DNA of 64,000 bases from the NCBI RefSeq assembly GCF_003075095.1, contig NZ_QCZF01000002.1, positions 248,001 through 312,000 on the forward strand, given 5' to 3'. Position numbers and translations under genes: made by a program. The stretch is from Blastococcus litoris. Lineage in GTDB: Bacteria; Actinomycetota; Actinomycetes; Mycobacteriales; Geodermatophilaceae. This document shows positions 16,770-25,587 of this stretch, one piece after another. Positions within the stretch are counted from its first letter, which is position 1. Every line of letters starts with the position of its first letter. The notes beneath the pieces are model-generated. The model ran no database searches. It had not been told where the DNA came from and saw only the letters and a list, made by a program, of their open reading frames with translations.

Positions 16770-18494
16770 ATGACGGCTGAGCCGACCACGAGGCCTCCCC
16801 GGGAGGACGTCGCGACAGTGCGGCCGGAGGCCTCCGCGGGGGCCGGGGACGTCCCTCCCCGCGGGCGGTGGCTCCGGCTGCCGCATTACACCTGGAGCGG
16901 CACCCTGGGCGCGCTGCTCTTCGGAGGCGCGTCCCTCATGCCGTCCCTGCTGCCGCGTGGGTGGGTCCTGCAGGGGCTGATCGCCGGCCTCACCGCGGCC
17001 ATCGGGTACGGCGTCGGCGTGGCCGTGGCGTGGTTCGTCGCGGAGGTCACCGAGAGCCGCATGTCGGCGGGGTTCCGCCGGCGCGCCTGGCAGGTCCTCG
17101 CCGTGGCAGGACCGATCTTCGCCGTCGTCATGCTGGTGTTCGGCGCGATCTGGCAGCGGCGGATCCACGAGCTCATGGGCCTCGACGCCCCGGCGGGCTG
17201 GTCCTCGATCGGCATCGTCGTCCTGGCGGTGGTGGTGTTCGCGCTGTTCGTGGGGATCGGCCGCGGCGTGCGGTTCCTCGGGCGCTGGTTCGTCCGCCTC
17301 CTCGGCCGGTTCCTGCCGCGGCGGGTCGCCCGGCCGCTCGGCGTCCTCGCGGTGACGGTGCTGGTCGTCTTCCTGCTCAACGGGGTGCTCTTCCAGGGTC
17401 TGGTGAACGCGATGAACTCGGCGTTCAGCGTCAAGGACGACGGCACGGAGGAGGGGGCGGTCGAGCCCACCGCTCCCGAGCGGTCGGGCAGCCCGGACTC
17501 CCTGGTGCCCTGGGACGACCTCGGCCTGCAGGGGCGCAACTTCGTCGGGCTGGGCCCGACGCCGGAGGACCTGGAGGAGTTCTCCGGCGGGCCGGCGGAG
17601 CAACCGGTCCGCGCCTACGTCGGCCTGGCCAGCGCCGAGGACGTCGGGGACCGGGCGGCCCTGGCCGTCCGCGAGCTCGAGAGGGCGGGCGGCTTCGAGC
17701 GCTCGGTGCTCGTCGTCGTGACGACGACGGGCACCGGTTGGGTGGACCCGGCGGCCAGCGACTCGCTCGAGTACGAGTTCAACGGCGACACCGCGATGGT
17801 CGCCATGCAGTACTCCTACCTGCCCAGCTGGCTGTCGTTCCTGGTGGACCAGGTCAAGGCGCGCGATGCCGGCCGCGCGCTGTTCGACGCGGTGTACGGC
17901 ACGTGGGCGCAGCTGCCACCCGACGACCGACCCCGGCTCTACGTGTTCGGGGAGAGCCTGGGCACGTTCGGCGGCGAGGCGGCGTTCAGCGGGCTGGCCG
18001 ACATCCAGAACCGCACCGACGGCGTGCTGTGGGCCGGGCCGCCGAACTTCAACGCCCTGTGGCGGGACATCGTGGCCGATCGCGAGGAGGGCACGCCGGA
18101 GTGGCTGCCGGTCGTGGACGAGGGGCGCACCGTCCGGTTCGCCGACGCCGCCCCCGACCTGGGCCGGCCGGCCGGCCCCTGGGGGGAGCCGCGGCTGGTC
18201 TACCTGCAGAACGCGTCCGACCCGATCGTCTGGTGGTCGCCGCAGCTCATCCTGGGCCGCCCCGACTGGCTCGAGGGGGACCGCGGCCCCGACGTGTCGC
18301 CCGGCATGGTCTGGCTGCCGCTCGTGACCTTCTGGCAGGTCACCGCCGACATGGCCTTCTCGACCGGCGTGCCCGACGGGCACGGGCACAAGTACCAGGC
18401 CGACTACGTGGACGGGTGGGCCCAGGTCGCCCAGCCGCCCGGGTGGACCGACGCCGACACCGAGCGGCTGCGGTCGCTGGTCAGCGACGGCTGA
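16770..18494 (+). CDS. Membrane-anchored alpha/beta-hydrolase (Abhydrolase_9 type), paralogue
   Basis: A protein of 574 aa. A proline-rich cytoplasmic start is followed by about five hydrophobic helices (roughly residues 45-220), then a linker and a soluble hydrolase domain. The nucleophile elbow is LYVFGESLGTFGGEA at about residue 395. The domain also has VVVTTTGTGWVDP and WAGPPNFN, all in the same order as in the divergent neighbour. The family is common in actinobacteria and its substrate is unknown. The ATG lies eight bases after GGAGG. The CPBP gene follows 15 bases after the stop. Confidence 0.8.
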   Translation: MTAEPTTRPPREDVATVRPEASAGAGDVPPRGRWLRLPHYTWSGTLGALLFGGASLMPSLLPRGWVLQGLIAGLTAAIGYGVGVAVAWFVAEVTESRMSAGFRRRAWQVLAVAGPIFAVVMLVFGAIWQRRIHELMGLDAPAGWSSIGIVVLAVVVFALFVGIGRGVRFLGRWFVRLLGRFLPRRVARPLGVLAVTVLVVFLLNGVLFQGLVNAMNSAFSVKDDGTEEGAVEPTAPERSGSPDSLVPWDDLGLQGRNFVGLGPTPEDLEEFSGGPAEQPVRAYVGLASAEDVGDRAALAVRELERAGGFERSVLVVVTTTGTGWVDPAASDSLEYEFNGDTAMVAMQYSYLPSWLSFLVDQVKARDAGRALFDAVYGTWAQLPPDDRPRLYVFGESLGTFGGEAAFSGLADIQNRTDGVLWAGPPNFNALWRDIVADREEGTPEWLPVVDEGRTVRFADAAPDLGRPAGPWGEPRLVYLQNASDPIVWWSPQLILGRPDWLEGDRGPDVSPGMVWLPLVTFWQVTADMAFSTGVPDGHGHKYQADYVDGWAQVAQPPGWTDADTERLRSLVSDG

Positions 18495-18509
18495 CGCGGG
18501 GACGGGGGG

Positions 18510-19226
18510 ATGACGACCTCGGCCGCCCGCCGGGCCCGCTTCCGCGTGGTCTCGGGGGCGGTCGTGCTGGTGCTCGCCGGGGTCAACGTCGTCGACCACA
18601 CGCTGCACCCGCCCTGGTGGGTGCGGGCGCTGGGTGGGGCCGCTCTCCTCGCCTGGGCCCGTCTGGAGGGGCTGACGTGGTCGCAGCTCGGGCTGGGCCG
18701 CGACCGCCTGGCGGCCGGGTCCCGCTGGGCCCTGGGAGCCATCGGCCTGGTCGCCGGCATCTACGTGATCGGGGTGCTGCTGCCCCTCACCCGGCCGGGG
18801 TTCCAGGACGTCCGGTACGACCTGCCGGTGCCGGACGTGCTGCACAAGGCGTTCGTCGCCATCCCGCTGGGCACCGTGGCCCTGGAGGAGCTCGCGTTCC
18901 GCTCGGTGCTGTGGGGCGTGCTGGCCCGGCACCTGCGCACGTGGCAGGTCCTGATGACGACGTCGGTGCTCTTCGGTCTCTGGCACGTGATCCCGGCGGT
19001 GGGCGTCGGCGAGACCAACCGGGGCGTGTCCGAGACCGTCGGTGCGGCCGGCAGCACCGCCCTCGTCCTCGGGACCGTCGCGCTCACGACGGTCGGGGGC
19101 CTGGTCTTCGGCGAGCTGCGACGGCGCAGCGGCAGCGTCCTCGCCAGCGCGGGCGCGCACTGGGCGACCAACGCCCTCGGTGTGCTCTTCGGGCTGCTGG
19201 CCCGGCGGCTCGACCGTGCGGGGTAG
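18510..19226 (+). CDS. CPBP family intramembrane metalloprotease
   Basis: A protein of 238 aa with six to eight helices. The CPBP (Rce1/abortive-infection) motifs are present: the glutamate pair EELAFRSVLWG (motif 1), FGLWHVIP (His motif) and a final HWATNALGVLFG. Bacterial members cleave membrane-bound or prenylated substrates, or protect against bacteriocins; the target here is unknown. All expected catalytic residues (Glu-Glu, Arg, two His) are visible, so it is probably active. It is likely co-transcribed with the hydrolase upstream. Confidence 0.82.
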   Translation: MTTSAARRARFRVVSGAVVLVLAGVNVVDHTLHPPWWVRALGGAALLAWARLEGLTWSQLGLGRDRLAAGSRWALGAIGLVAGIYVIGVLLPLTRPGFQDVRYDLPVPDVLHKAFVAIPLGTVALEELAFRSVLWGVLARHLRTWQVLMTTSVLFGLWHVIPAVGVGETNRGVSETVGAAGSTALVLGTVALTTVGGLVFGELRRRSGSVLASAGAHWATNALGVLFGLLARRLDRAG

Positions 19227-19316
19227 GCGCCCTCATCCCGCCCGGGTGATGCCCGGTGCCGGTCACCCCCGCCACGCTGCTGCACGATCCGGTCGTCGAC
19301 GGCGAGGAGGCCCGCG

Positions 19317-19601
19317 GTGTCCCTGCCCGCCACGGTGGTCCTCGCCGGGGACGACGGCGCAGCCCGTCCCGCCGGGCCGGGGGACCCGCCGTTCCTCGCG
19401 TCCCTGGTCGAGCGCCTGCACGCCGAGTTCGGGGTCGACCGGCTCCTGGTCCGGCGGCTGGCCACCGCCGTGCTCGACGGGTTCGCCACCGCCCGCGTCC
19501 AGACGTTCGTCCCCATCCTGGTCGAGAAGAACCTGCGGGCGGCCTTCCGCAGCCAGGGCGAGATCGCCGCCGCCCGCGGGGCGGCCTCCCCGGTGGTGTG
19601 A
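19317..19601 (+). CDS. Small three-helix protein coupled to the SulP gene
   Basis: A protein of 94 aa with a Gly/Pro-rich start and a compact helical C-terminal two thirds (FLASLVERLHAEFGVDRLLV, then RRLATAVLDGFATARVQTFV and PILVEKNLR). The spacing suits a three-helix bundle dimerisation domain found in small actinobacterial proteins. The GTG start follows GAGGAGG. Its stop overlaps the SulP start as GTGA, implying coupled translation and perhaps a regulatory or accessory role for the transporter. Function is unknown. Confidence 0.7.
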   Translation: MSLPATVVLAGDDGAARPAGPGDPPFLASLVERLHAEFGVDRLLVRRLATAVLDGFATARVQTFVPILVEKNLRAAFRSQGEIAAARGAASPVV

Positions 19602-21385
19602 GCACCGGCCCGGTGCCGCCCGGTGTCCGGGCGCTGCACGGATACCGCGGCTCGTGGCTGCCGAAGGACCTCGTGGCGGGGGTGGTCCTGACCGCCCTGC
19701 TCGTACCCCAGGGCATGGCCTACGCGGAGCTCGCCGGTCTGCCGGCGATCACCGGGCTGTACACGTCCATCACCTGCCTGCTCGCGTACGCGGTGTTCGG
19801 CCCCTCCCGGATCCTGGTGCTCGGGCCGGACTCCTCGCTGGGACCGATGATCGCCGCCACCGTGCTGCCGCTGGTGGTGGCCGGCGGGGACCCGGACCGC
19901 GCCGTCGCCCTCGCGTCCATGCTCGCGTTGATGGTCGCCGTCGTCATGATCGCGGCCGGCTTCGCCGGCCTGGGCTTCGTGGCCGACCTGCTGTCGAAGC
20001 CCACCATGATCGGCTACATGAACGGGCTCGCCCTCACCATCCTGGTGGGCCAGCTGCCCAAGCTGCTCGGCTTCTCCGTCGACGCCGACGGGCTGCTGGG
20101 CGAGATCGGCGGGTTCGCCTCCGGCGTGGCCGGCGGCGAGGTGGTCCCGGCCGCGGCAGCCGTCGGGATCGGCGGCGTCGTCGTGATCCGCGCGCTCCAG
20201 CGGTGGCTCCCCAAGGTCCCCGCGGTGCTGGTCATGGTGGTCCTGGCGATCGCTGCCACCACGGTGTTCGACCTGGAGGAGCGGGGGGTCGGCCTGGTCG
20301 GCGAACTGCCCCAGGGCTTCCCGCCGCTGACCTTCCCGGGCGTCGAGTGGTCCGACGTCCCCCCGCTGGTCGGCGGCGCCCTCGCCATCGCCCTGGTGGC
20401 ACTGGCCGACACCATCTCCACCGCGTCGGCGTTCGCCGAGCGCACCGGGCAGGAGGTCCGGGGGAACCAGGAGATGATCGGCATCGGTGCGGCCAACCTG
20501 GCCGCCGGGCTGTTCCAGGGTTTCGCGGTCAGCACCAGCGCCTCCCGGACGGCGGTGGCCGAGCGGGCCGGCGCGCGCTCCCAGCTCACCGGCGTCGTCG
20601 GGGCCGTCCTGATCCTGCTGATGATCCTGCTGCTGCCCGGGCTGTTCCGGAACCTGCCGGACGCCGCGCTGGCAGCCGTCGTGATCACGGCCGCGCTGTC
20701 GCTGGCCGACCTCCCCGGGGTGGTCCGCCTCTGGCACCAGCGGAGGGTGGAGTTCGGCCTGTCGCTGGCGGCCTTCGCCGGGGTGGCGCTGCTCGGCGTC
20801 CTGCCCGGCATCGCGATCGCCGTCGGCCTGTCGATCCTCAACGTCTTCCGTCGGGCATGGCGGCCCTACCAGACGACGCTGGGGCGGGTCGGCGCCGTCG
20901 CCGGCTACCACGACGTGCGCTCCTACCCGGACGCCGAACTGCTGCCGGGCCTGGTCATCCTGCGCTTCGACGCGCCGCTGTTCTTCGCGAACGCCAAGAC
21001 GTTCCGCGACGCGGTCACGGCGCTCGCCCGCCAGGAGCCGGCGCCGCGCTGGATCGTGGTGGCCGCCGAGCCGATCACCGACGTCGACACGACGGCCGCC
21101 GACGTGCTGTTCGACCTGGACCGCCGGTTGGACGAGAACGGCCAGTCGCTCGTGTTCGCGGAGCTGAAGGACCCGGTGCGGGCCAAGATCGAGCGGTACG
21201 GCCTGACCCGCGAGATCGAGCCCCAGCACTTCTTCCCCACGGTCGAGTCCGCGGTGGAGGGCTTCCGGGCGCGTACGGGGGCGACCTGGGCCGACGGCAC
21301 GGCGGCCCCGTTACCGACGGTGCTCCCGCGTCCCGCGGCACCGCTGCCGGAGCCTGCTCCCGGGGGCAGCGGGCACCCGGGCTGA
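19598..21385 (+). CDS. SulP family anion transporter with STAS domain
   Basis: About 595 aa. The N-terminal signature DLVAGVVLTALLVPQGMAYA, then ELAGLPAITGLYTSI, begins the helical membrane domain of roughly 14 helices. A cytoplasmic STAS domain follows from about residue 440 (VILRFDAPLFFANAKTFRDA through the DVDTTAADVLFDL strand-loop). SulP proteins carry sulfate, bicarbonate, dicarboxylates or other anions; specificity cannot be read here. The GTG at 19598 is chosen because it overlaps the small helical gene and places the family signature about 25 residues in. It converges on the diacylglycerol kinase-like gene with 10 bases between. Confidence 0.85.
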   Translation: MSTGPVPPGVRALHGYRGSWLPKDLVAGVVLTALLVPQGMAYAELAGLPAITGLYTSITCLLAYAVFGPSRILVLGPDSSLGPMIAATVLPLVVAGGDPDRAVALASMLALMVAVVMIAAGFAGLGFVADLLSKPTMIGYMNGLALTILVGQLPKLLGFSVDADGLLGEIGGFASGVAGGEVVPAAAAVGIGGVVVIRALQRWLPKVPAVLVMVVLAIAATTVFDLEERGVGLVGELPQGFPPLTFPGVEWSDVPPLVGGALAIALVALADTISTASAFAERTGQEVRGNQEMIGIGAANLAAGLFQGFAVSTSASRTAVAERAGARSQLTGVVGAVLILLMILLLPGLFRNLPDAALAAVVITAALSLADLPGVVRLWHQRRVEFGLSLAAFAGVALLGVLPGIAIAVGLSILNVFRRAWRPYQTTLGRVGAVAGYHDVRSYPDAELLPGLVILRFDAPLFFANAKTFRDAVTALARQEPAPRWIVVAAEPITDVDTTAADVLFDLDRRLDENGQSLVFAELKDPVRAKIERYGLTREIEPQHFFPTVESAVEGFRARTGATWADGTAAPLPTVLPRPAAPLPEPAPGGSGHPG

Positions 21386-21395
21386 GCGCCCCGGC

Positions 21396-22751
21396 TCAGG
21401 CGTCCCCGGCGGCGGAGGCGGCCGGCTCTCCGGCCGGCGTCCCGCCGCGGAGGGGGACCTGCCGCCCGGCCGCCAGCGCCCAGAGCGTCGCCCAGTGCAG
21501 GCGACCCCGCGGTGCGCGCACGCCCGGCCGGTGCCGGGGAAGCCGGACGCGCAAGGCCGCCGGGCGCGACGTGCAGCGCACCGGGACCGTCATCCGCAGC
21601 GTCTCGCCGTCGACGCCCACGGGGATGTCCGGCTCGTCCGCCGTGACGACGACCTCGCGGACCTCCAGCCGGCGCAGCCCGGTGCTGTGCGCGCCGTTGA
21701 GCAGGCCCACGGCCTGCCGGGCGCTGTCCACGCGGACGGCGACGACCCCGAGGAGCCCGCGGTCCAGCCGGGAGCGGCGGCCCAGCCCGGCCAGGTCGGA
21801 CGCCTCGTAGGGGTCGTTGCTCACCAGCAGCGCCTGTGGGGCGCGCACCGTCACCTCGCCGACGTCGGCCACCAGCCGGGCGCCGCGGCGACGGCTGAGC
21901 ACGTCGGGCAGGGCGGCGAGGGTCGTGCCGCGCTTGTCGTCGCGGTACGCCGGGTTCTCCACGATCTCGGCGTAGGCCCCGAACGAGGCGTTGTTCACGA
22001 AGACGCGGCCGTTGATCTCGCCCAGGTCGATCCGGGCCTCCACCCCGTCGCGGAGCGCGTCCAGGCACCGAGTGGGGTCGTCGCGGTCCAGCCCCAGGTC
22101 GAGCGCGAAGTGGTTCCGCGTGCCGGCGCTGACCACGAGGAAGGGGACGTCGTGCTCGGCCGCGACCTGTGCGACGAGAGCCTGGGTGCCGTCACCGCCC
22201 GCCACGCCGAGGAGGTCGGCGCCCCTGGCCACGGCCTCGCGGGCGAGCTGCTGGACGTCGGTGCCCGGCCGGTCGAGCAGCGCCACCTCCGCCCCGAGCT
22301 CCTCGGCGCGCTCGCGGAGCCGGAACCGGATCACCTTGCCGCCACCCGAGCGGGGGTTCATGACCAGGAAGGGGCGCCGCGGCGCGGGGGCCTCGGCGAC
22401 CGGCAGCGCCCACTCCGACGGATCGGGGCGCAGGGCCTCGTGCGCCGCGGCCGTCGCAGCGGCGAGCAGGGCGGCGGCGACCAGGGCGACCCAGAGCAGG
22501 CCGTCGGTCACCAGGGCCCAGCCGACCGCCACGGGGGCGCAGACCGCCAGGGCCAGCGCGATCCAGCGCAGCGGCGCCCGTTCACGGAGGAACCAGAAGA
22601 GCGCCGCGACGACTCCTGCGCAGGCGGCCGCGACCAGGGCCAGCAGCCACAGGCTGCGCGGGCCGGCGGCGGCCAGCAGGAGGAGCACGGTGAGGACCAC
22701 CAGACCGAGGGACGCCCGTGCCCACCAGCGTCGAGCTGCCGTCGAGCCCAC
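21396..22751 (-). CDS. Diacylglycerol kinase-like lipid kinase with N-terminal membrane helices
   Basis: A protein of 451 aa. Four hydrophobic helices occupy about residues 12-110, followed by a DAGK catalytic domain. The domain has FLVMNPRSGGGKV (nucleotide-binding loop), GVAGGDGTQAL (GGDGT motif), VSAGTRNHFALDLGL and a C-terminal GVDGETLRM. This should phosphorylate a membrane lipid such as diacylglycerol. YegS/BmrU-type homologues usually lack the helices, so the membrane anchor is notable. The GTRNHFA segment departs from the usual GTGNDFA but keeps the GT-x-N core. Confidence 0.82.
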   Translation of the reverse strand: MGSTAARRWWARASLGLVVLTVLLLLAAAGPRSLWLLALVAAACAGVVAALFWFLRERAPLRWIALALAVCAPVAVGWALVTDGLLWVALVAAALLAAATAAAHEALRPDPSEWALPVAEAPAPRRPFLVMNPRSGGGKVIRFRLRERAEELGAEVALLDRPGTDVQQLAREAVARGADLLGVAGGDGTQALVAQVAAEHDVPFLVVSAGTRNHFALDLGLDRDDPTRCLDALRDGVEARIDLGEINGRVFVNNASFGAYAEIVENPAYRDDKRGTTLAALPDVLSRRRGARLVADVGEVTVRAPQALLVSNDPYEASDLAGLGRRSRLDRGLLGVVAVRVDSARQAVGLLNGAHSTGLRRLEVREVVVTADEPDIPVGVDGETLRMTVPVRCTSRPAALRVRLPRHRPGVRAPRGRLHWATLWALAAGRQVPLRGGTPAGEPAASAAGDA

Positions 22752-22812
22752 GTCGCCTCCCGTCGGTCCGCCGCGTCGACCCGACCATGGCCGTTCGAGG
22801 CGACCGCCGGCA

Positions 22813-23862
22813 TCACCCCCCGGGGACGGTCGGCAGCGTGGTGTCGCGCGACCGGTCGGGTGCGGCGAGGGCGGTGCGCCGCCAGTCGGCCGCGGTCACG
22901 CCGAAGTGCTGGCGGAACCAGCGGGAGAAGGCGCTCGGGGCGTCGAAGCCCAGGAGCATCGCCACCTCGGTCAGGGAGTAGCGCTCCGCCGCCAGGTAGC
23001 GCTCGGCCTCACGGGCGCGGGTGGCGTGCACGATCGCCGAGAAGCGCGTCCCCTCACCGGCGAGCAGGCGCTGCAGCGCCCGCGGCCGGGCGCCGAGGTA
23101 CTGCGCGACGTCGGTCAGCGAGCAGCGGCCGAGCGGCAGCAGCACCTCGACGACCTCGCCGACCTGCCCGGCCGCGGTCGGCGCCGCGGTGTCGACGATC
23201 GCGCGCAGGAACTCGTGGGTGTAGCGGCGGAGGGAAGGGTCGGCGATGACCACCGGGACGTCGAGGTCCCGGCTGGGCAGCACCAGGCCGGTGAAGTCCC
23301 CGCCGAAGCGCAGACCGAGGCCGAAGACGGACCGGTAGGGAGCCACGTCTGCCGGCGCCGGCCGCGCGAAGGTGGGCGTCAGCGGCTGCCACCCGTCACC
23401 GACCAGCGCGCGCACGATGCCGACCAGCGCGCCCATCACCAGGTCGATCGACTGGGTGCTGGGCACGGGCTCCTCGAACTCGAGCCAGACCTCGATCGAG
23501 GCCAGCTCGCCGGCCTCCCGGAGACGAAGGTGCAGCGCTTCGTTGTAGGCCCGCTCGTGGCGGACGAGGAGCTGCACCGCGCTGCGCAGGTCGGGCTCGT
23601 CGCGGAGGACGACGCTGAGGGGTCCGAGCGCCCCGAGCGGTCGCAACGCCGCGAGTCGCAGGCCGAAGTCGGGGCACGAGGACTGCTCCGCGGACCGTTC
23701 GAGCAGCCGTGCGACGCGGGCGGCGAGCACCCACCTGTCCGGGACGGCGAGGTCGCCGAGGTCCAGGCCCGCTTCGTGCAGCAGGGCCGCGGGATCGAGA
23801 CCCAGCGACCGCGCCAGGCCGACGAACCCGGTCAGCGCGGCGGTCCGGACGCGAGGTCGCAC
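22813..23862 (-). CDS. AraC-family transcriptional regulator
   Basis: A protein of 349 aa. An N-terminal ligand-binding region of the Arabinose_bd type (TAALTGFVGLARSLGLDPAA to about residue 200) precedes a C-terminal double HTH. The first HTH is CSLTDVAQYLGARPRALQRL and the second SLTEVAMLLGFDAPSAFSRW, followed by FRQHFGV. Such regulators respond to a small molecule and usually control an adjacent gene. The GTG start follows AGGAGGGACCTC. It is divergent from the LuxR-HTH gene and shares a 148-base control region with it. Its effector is unknown. Confidence 0.85.
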   Translation of the reverse strand: MRPRVRTAALTGFVGLARSLGLDPAALLHEAGLDLGDLAVPDRWVLAARVARLLERSAEQSSCPDFGLRLAALRPLGALGPLSVVLRDEPDLRSAVQLLVRHERAYNEALHLRLREAGELASIEVWLEFEEPVPSTQSIDLVMGALVGIVRALVGDGWQPLTPTFARPAPADVAPYRSVFGLGLRFGGDFTGLVLPSRDLDVPVVIADPSLRRYTHEFLRAIVDTAAPTAAGQVGEVVEVLLPLGRCSLTDVAQYLGARPRALQRLLAGEGTRFSAIVHATRAREAERYLAAERYSLTEVAMLLGFDAPSAFSRWFRQHFGVTAADWRRTALAAPDRSRDTTLPTVPGG

Positions 23863-24010
23863 GAGGTCCCTCCTGGGCGTGCGCGAAAAGGTACGCCCGG
23901 GGGTGGGATCGGTAAAGCGTCAGGACCCCACGCTGCCTACTCTCGGCGAACCGGACGTTGGCAACCGAGCGGCGCGGCCTCCGGACGACGGCGGCGCGGA
24001 GGAGGGCCCG
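23863..24010. promoter_or_regulatory. Divergent control region, AraC regulator and LuxR-HTH gene
   Basis: These 148 bases separate the two divergent starts. The stretch 23890-23950 is visibly less GC-rich than its surroundings and probably holds the promoters. I do not find a clear matched -35/-10 pair. Confidence 0.4.
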
Positions 24011-24286
24011 ATGACCTCGAAACTGCCGTCGTCCCGAGGCCGCACGGCCATCCCGGTTCCGCGCCGCCCGTCCGGCGCCGCGGTGACCGGACTGCCGGTC
24101 CTGGGCGACCGCGACCGCGAGCTGCTCGCGCTCCTCGCGGAGGGCAGGTCGGTCCGCCAGATCGCCGCTGCGATGGCGGTCACCACCAACACGACGCGGA
24201 CCAGGATCCGCCGCGTACAGCGGAAGCTGACCGTCGCCGACCGCGAGCAGGTCGTGCGGGCGGCGCGCACCCTCGTCCCCGCCTGA
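24011..24286 (+). CDS. Stand-alone LuxR-type HTH protein
   Basis: A protein of 91 aa. After a basic leader of about 30 residues, the rest is one LuxR/FixJ-type DNA-binding domain (LGDRDRELLALLAEGRSVRQ, then IAAAMAVTTNTTRTRIRRVQ and RKLTVADREQ). No receiver or sensor domain is present. It may act as a constitutive or antagonistic DNA-binding protein, or need a partner. The ATG at 24011 follows GGAGGAGGGCCCG. The downstream STAS gene suggests a stress-regulation setting. Confidence 0.75.
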   Translation: MTSKLPSSRGRTAIPVPRRPSGAAVTGLPVLGDRDRELLALLAEGRSVRQIAAAMAVTTNTTRTRIRRVQRKLTVADREQVVRAARTLVPA

Positions 24287-24344
24287 CCGCCCGGCGGGAC
24301 ACCGTCCCCGGCGGAGGAGGCCGGGCGTCCGCGGAGGGCGGACC

Positions 24345-24851
24345 ATGCCGGGCAGGGGCCAGGCGTCTCCCGTGGGACGTCCTCCCGGTCCCCGCGTCCG
24401 CGGAGCGAGGTGCAGAGGGGTGGGAGCCGACCGTGCCGACACGCCGGCGCGCCGCCAGGCCGCCCGGCGGCGGGCGGTCGCGGTCGCGGCTGCCTCGGCC
24501 AGGCCCGGCGCCCAGGGCAGCACCGACCTCCCGCCGCTGGTCGTCCGGGTGGACCTCTCGGACGGGCGGGTGACGCTCACGGGACGCCTGGCCGGCGGCG
24601 GCGCGCACGTGCTGCAGGAGGCGGTGTCCGCCATGCTGCGCGCCGGGAGGACCAGCTGGGACGTCGACGTCGCGGGGCTCGACGTCGCGGACGACGACGG
24701 TCTGCGGGTCCTCGTCGGTGCCTACCGCCGGGCGGTGCGCCACGGCCGACGGCTGACCCTGCACCGGGCATCGGCGCAGCTGCAGGGGGCGCTGGGCCGG
24801 CTGCGCCTGGAGCGGCACCTGCTCCCGGCGGGGGAGGAGCCCCCGGGCTGA
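24345..24851 (+). CDS. STAS domain protein
   Basis: A protein of about 168 aa. The first 60 residues are Arg/Ala-rich and may not all be translated. The remainder is a STAS-like fold (RVTLTGRLAGGGAHVLQEAV, then WDVDVAGLDVADDDGLRVLV and a final helix). The position equivalent to the phosphorylated Ser of anti-sigma antagonists falls in VADDDGLRVL, where Asp-Asp precedes Gly-Leu. That may mimic a phosphoserine or mean another role. It ends one base before the convergent MBL gene stop. Start uncertain. Confidence 0.6.
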   Translation: MPGRGQASPVGRPPGPRVRGARCRGVGADRADTPARRQAARRRAVAVAAASARPGAQGSTDLPPLVVRVDLSDGRVTLTGRLAGGGAHVLQEAVSAMLRAGRTSWDVDVAGLDVADDDGLRVLVGAYRRAVRHGRRLTLHRASAQLQGALGRLRLERHLLPAGEEPPG

Positions 24852-24852
24852 C

Positions 24853-25539
24853 CTACCAGCCGCGCTCCCGCCACTCGGCCAGGTGCGGGCGCTCGGCCCC
24901 GATCGTCGTGTCGCTGCCGTGGCCGGGGTAGACCCACGCCTCGTCCGGGAGGGCGCCGAACAGCCGCTCCTCGACGTCGTCGATCAGGCTCGCGAAGCGG
25001 GCCGGGTCCTGCTGGGTGTTGCCGACGCCGCCGGGGAAGAGGCTGTCCCCGGTGAAGACGTGGACGCCTCCCTCGCCCGGGCCGCGCCAGACCAGGGCGA
25101 TGCTGCCGGGCGTGTGCCCGCGCAGGTGGACCACCTCCAGGGTCTGGTCGCCGACGGTCACCGTGTCCCCGTGCTCGACGGTGCGCTGGACGGGCACCGG
25201 CAGGTCCGCCGCGTCTGCGGTCCCGGCAACCGTCACCGCTCCGCTGGCCGCGACGACCTCGGGCAGCGCCCGGTGGTGGTCCCAGTGCCCGTGGGTGGTG
25301 ACGACGGTGCGCACGCCGGCGTCGCCGATCAGCGCGAGCAGCGCCTCCGGCTCGGCGGCGGCGTCGATCAGCAGCCCCTCGCCGGTGGCCGTCGAGCGCA
25401 GCAGGTACACGTTGTTGGCCATCTCGCTCACCGCGAGCTTCGTGATGGTGAGCCCGGGCAGCTCGCGCACGTCGGCGGGCCCGCCCACCTCGACGTCGCC
25501 GGTGTAGGTCCGGTCGCCGGACGGGGGGGAGGCGGTCAT
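24853..25539 (-). CDS. MBL-fold metallo-hydrolase
   Basis: A protein of 228 aa of the glyoxalase II-like metallo-beta-lactamase family. The metal motif is TTHGHWDHHRAL (HxHxDH) at about residues 80-90. Further ligands are HTPGSIALV, the TGDSLFPGG aspartate and a C-terminal YPGHGSDTT. All zinc ligands appear present, so it is probably an active hydrolase, perhaps on a thioester such as an S-acyl thiol. An MBL gene next to uvrA is also seen in mycobacteria. The ATG is at 25539, divergent from the amidase. Confidence 0.85.
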   Translation of the reverse strand: MTASPPSGDRTYTGDVEVGGPADVRELPGLTITKLAVSEMANNVYLLRSTATGEGLLIDAAAEPEALLALIGDAGVRTVVTTHGHWDHHRALPEVVAASGAVTVAGTADAADLPVPVQRTVEHGDTVTVGDQTLEVVHLRGHTPGSIALVWRGPGEGGVHVFTGDSLFPGGVGNTQQDPARFASLIDDVEERLFGALPDEAWVYPGHGSDTTIGAERPHLAEWRERGW

Positions 25540-25575
25540 CGAGGACTCCGATCGGAAAGTGTCGGCGGACGCCGT

Positions 25576-25581
25576 TACGGT
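25576..25581 (+). promoter_or_regulatory. Possible -10 box of the amidase gene
   Basis: TACGGT fits TANNNT and ends six bases before the ATG at 25588. Transcription would then begin at or next to the start codon, giving a leaderless message. No ribosome site is seen before this ATG, which agrees. No clear -35. Confidence 0.4.
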
Positions 25582-25587
25582 CCAGGC

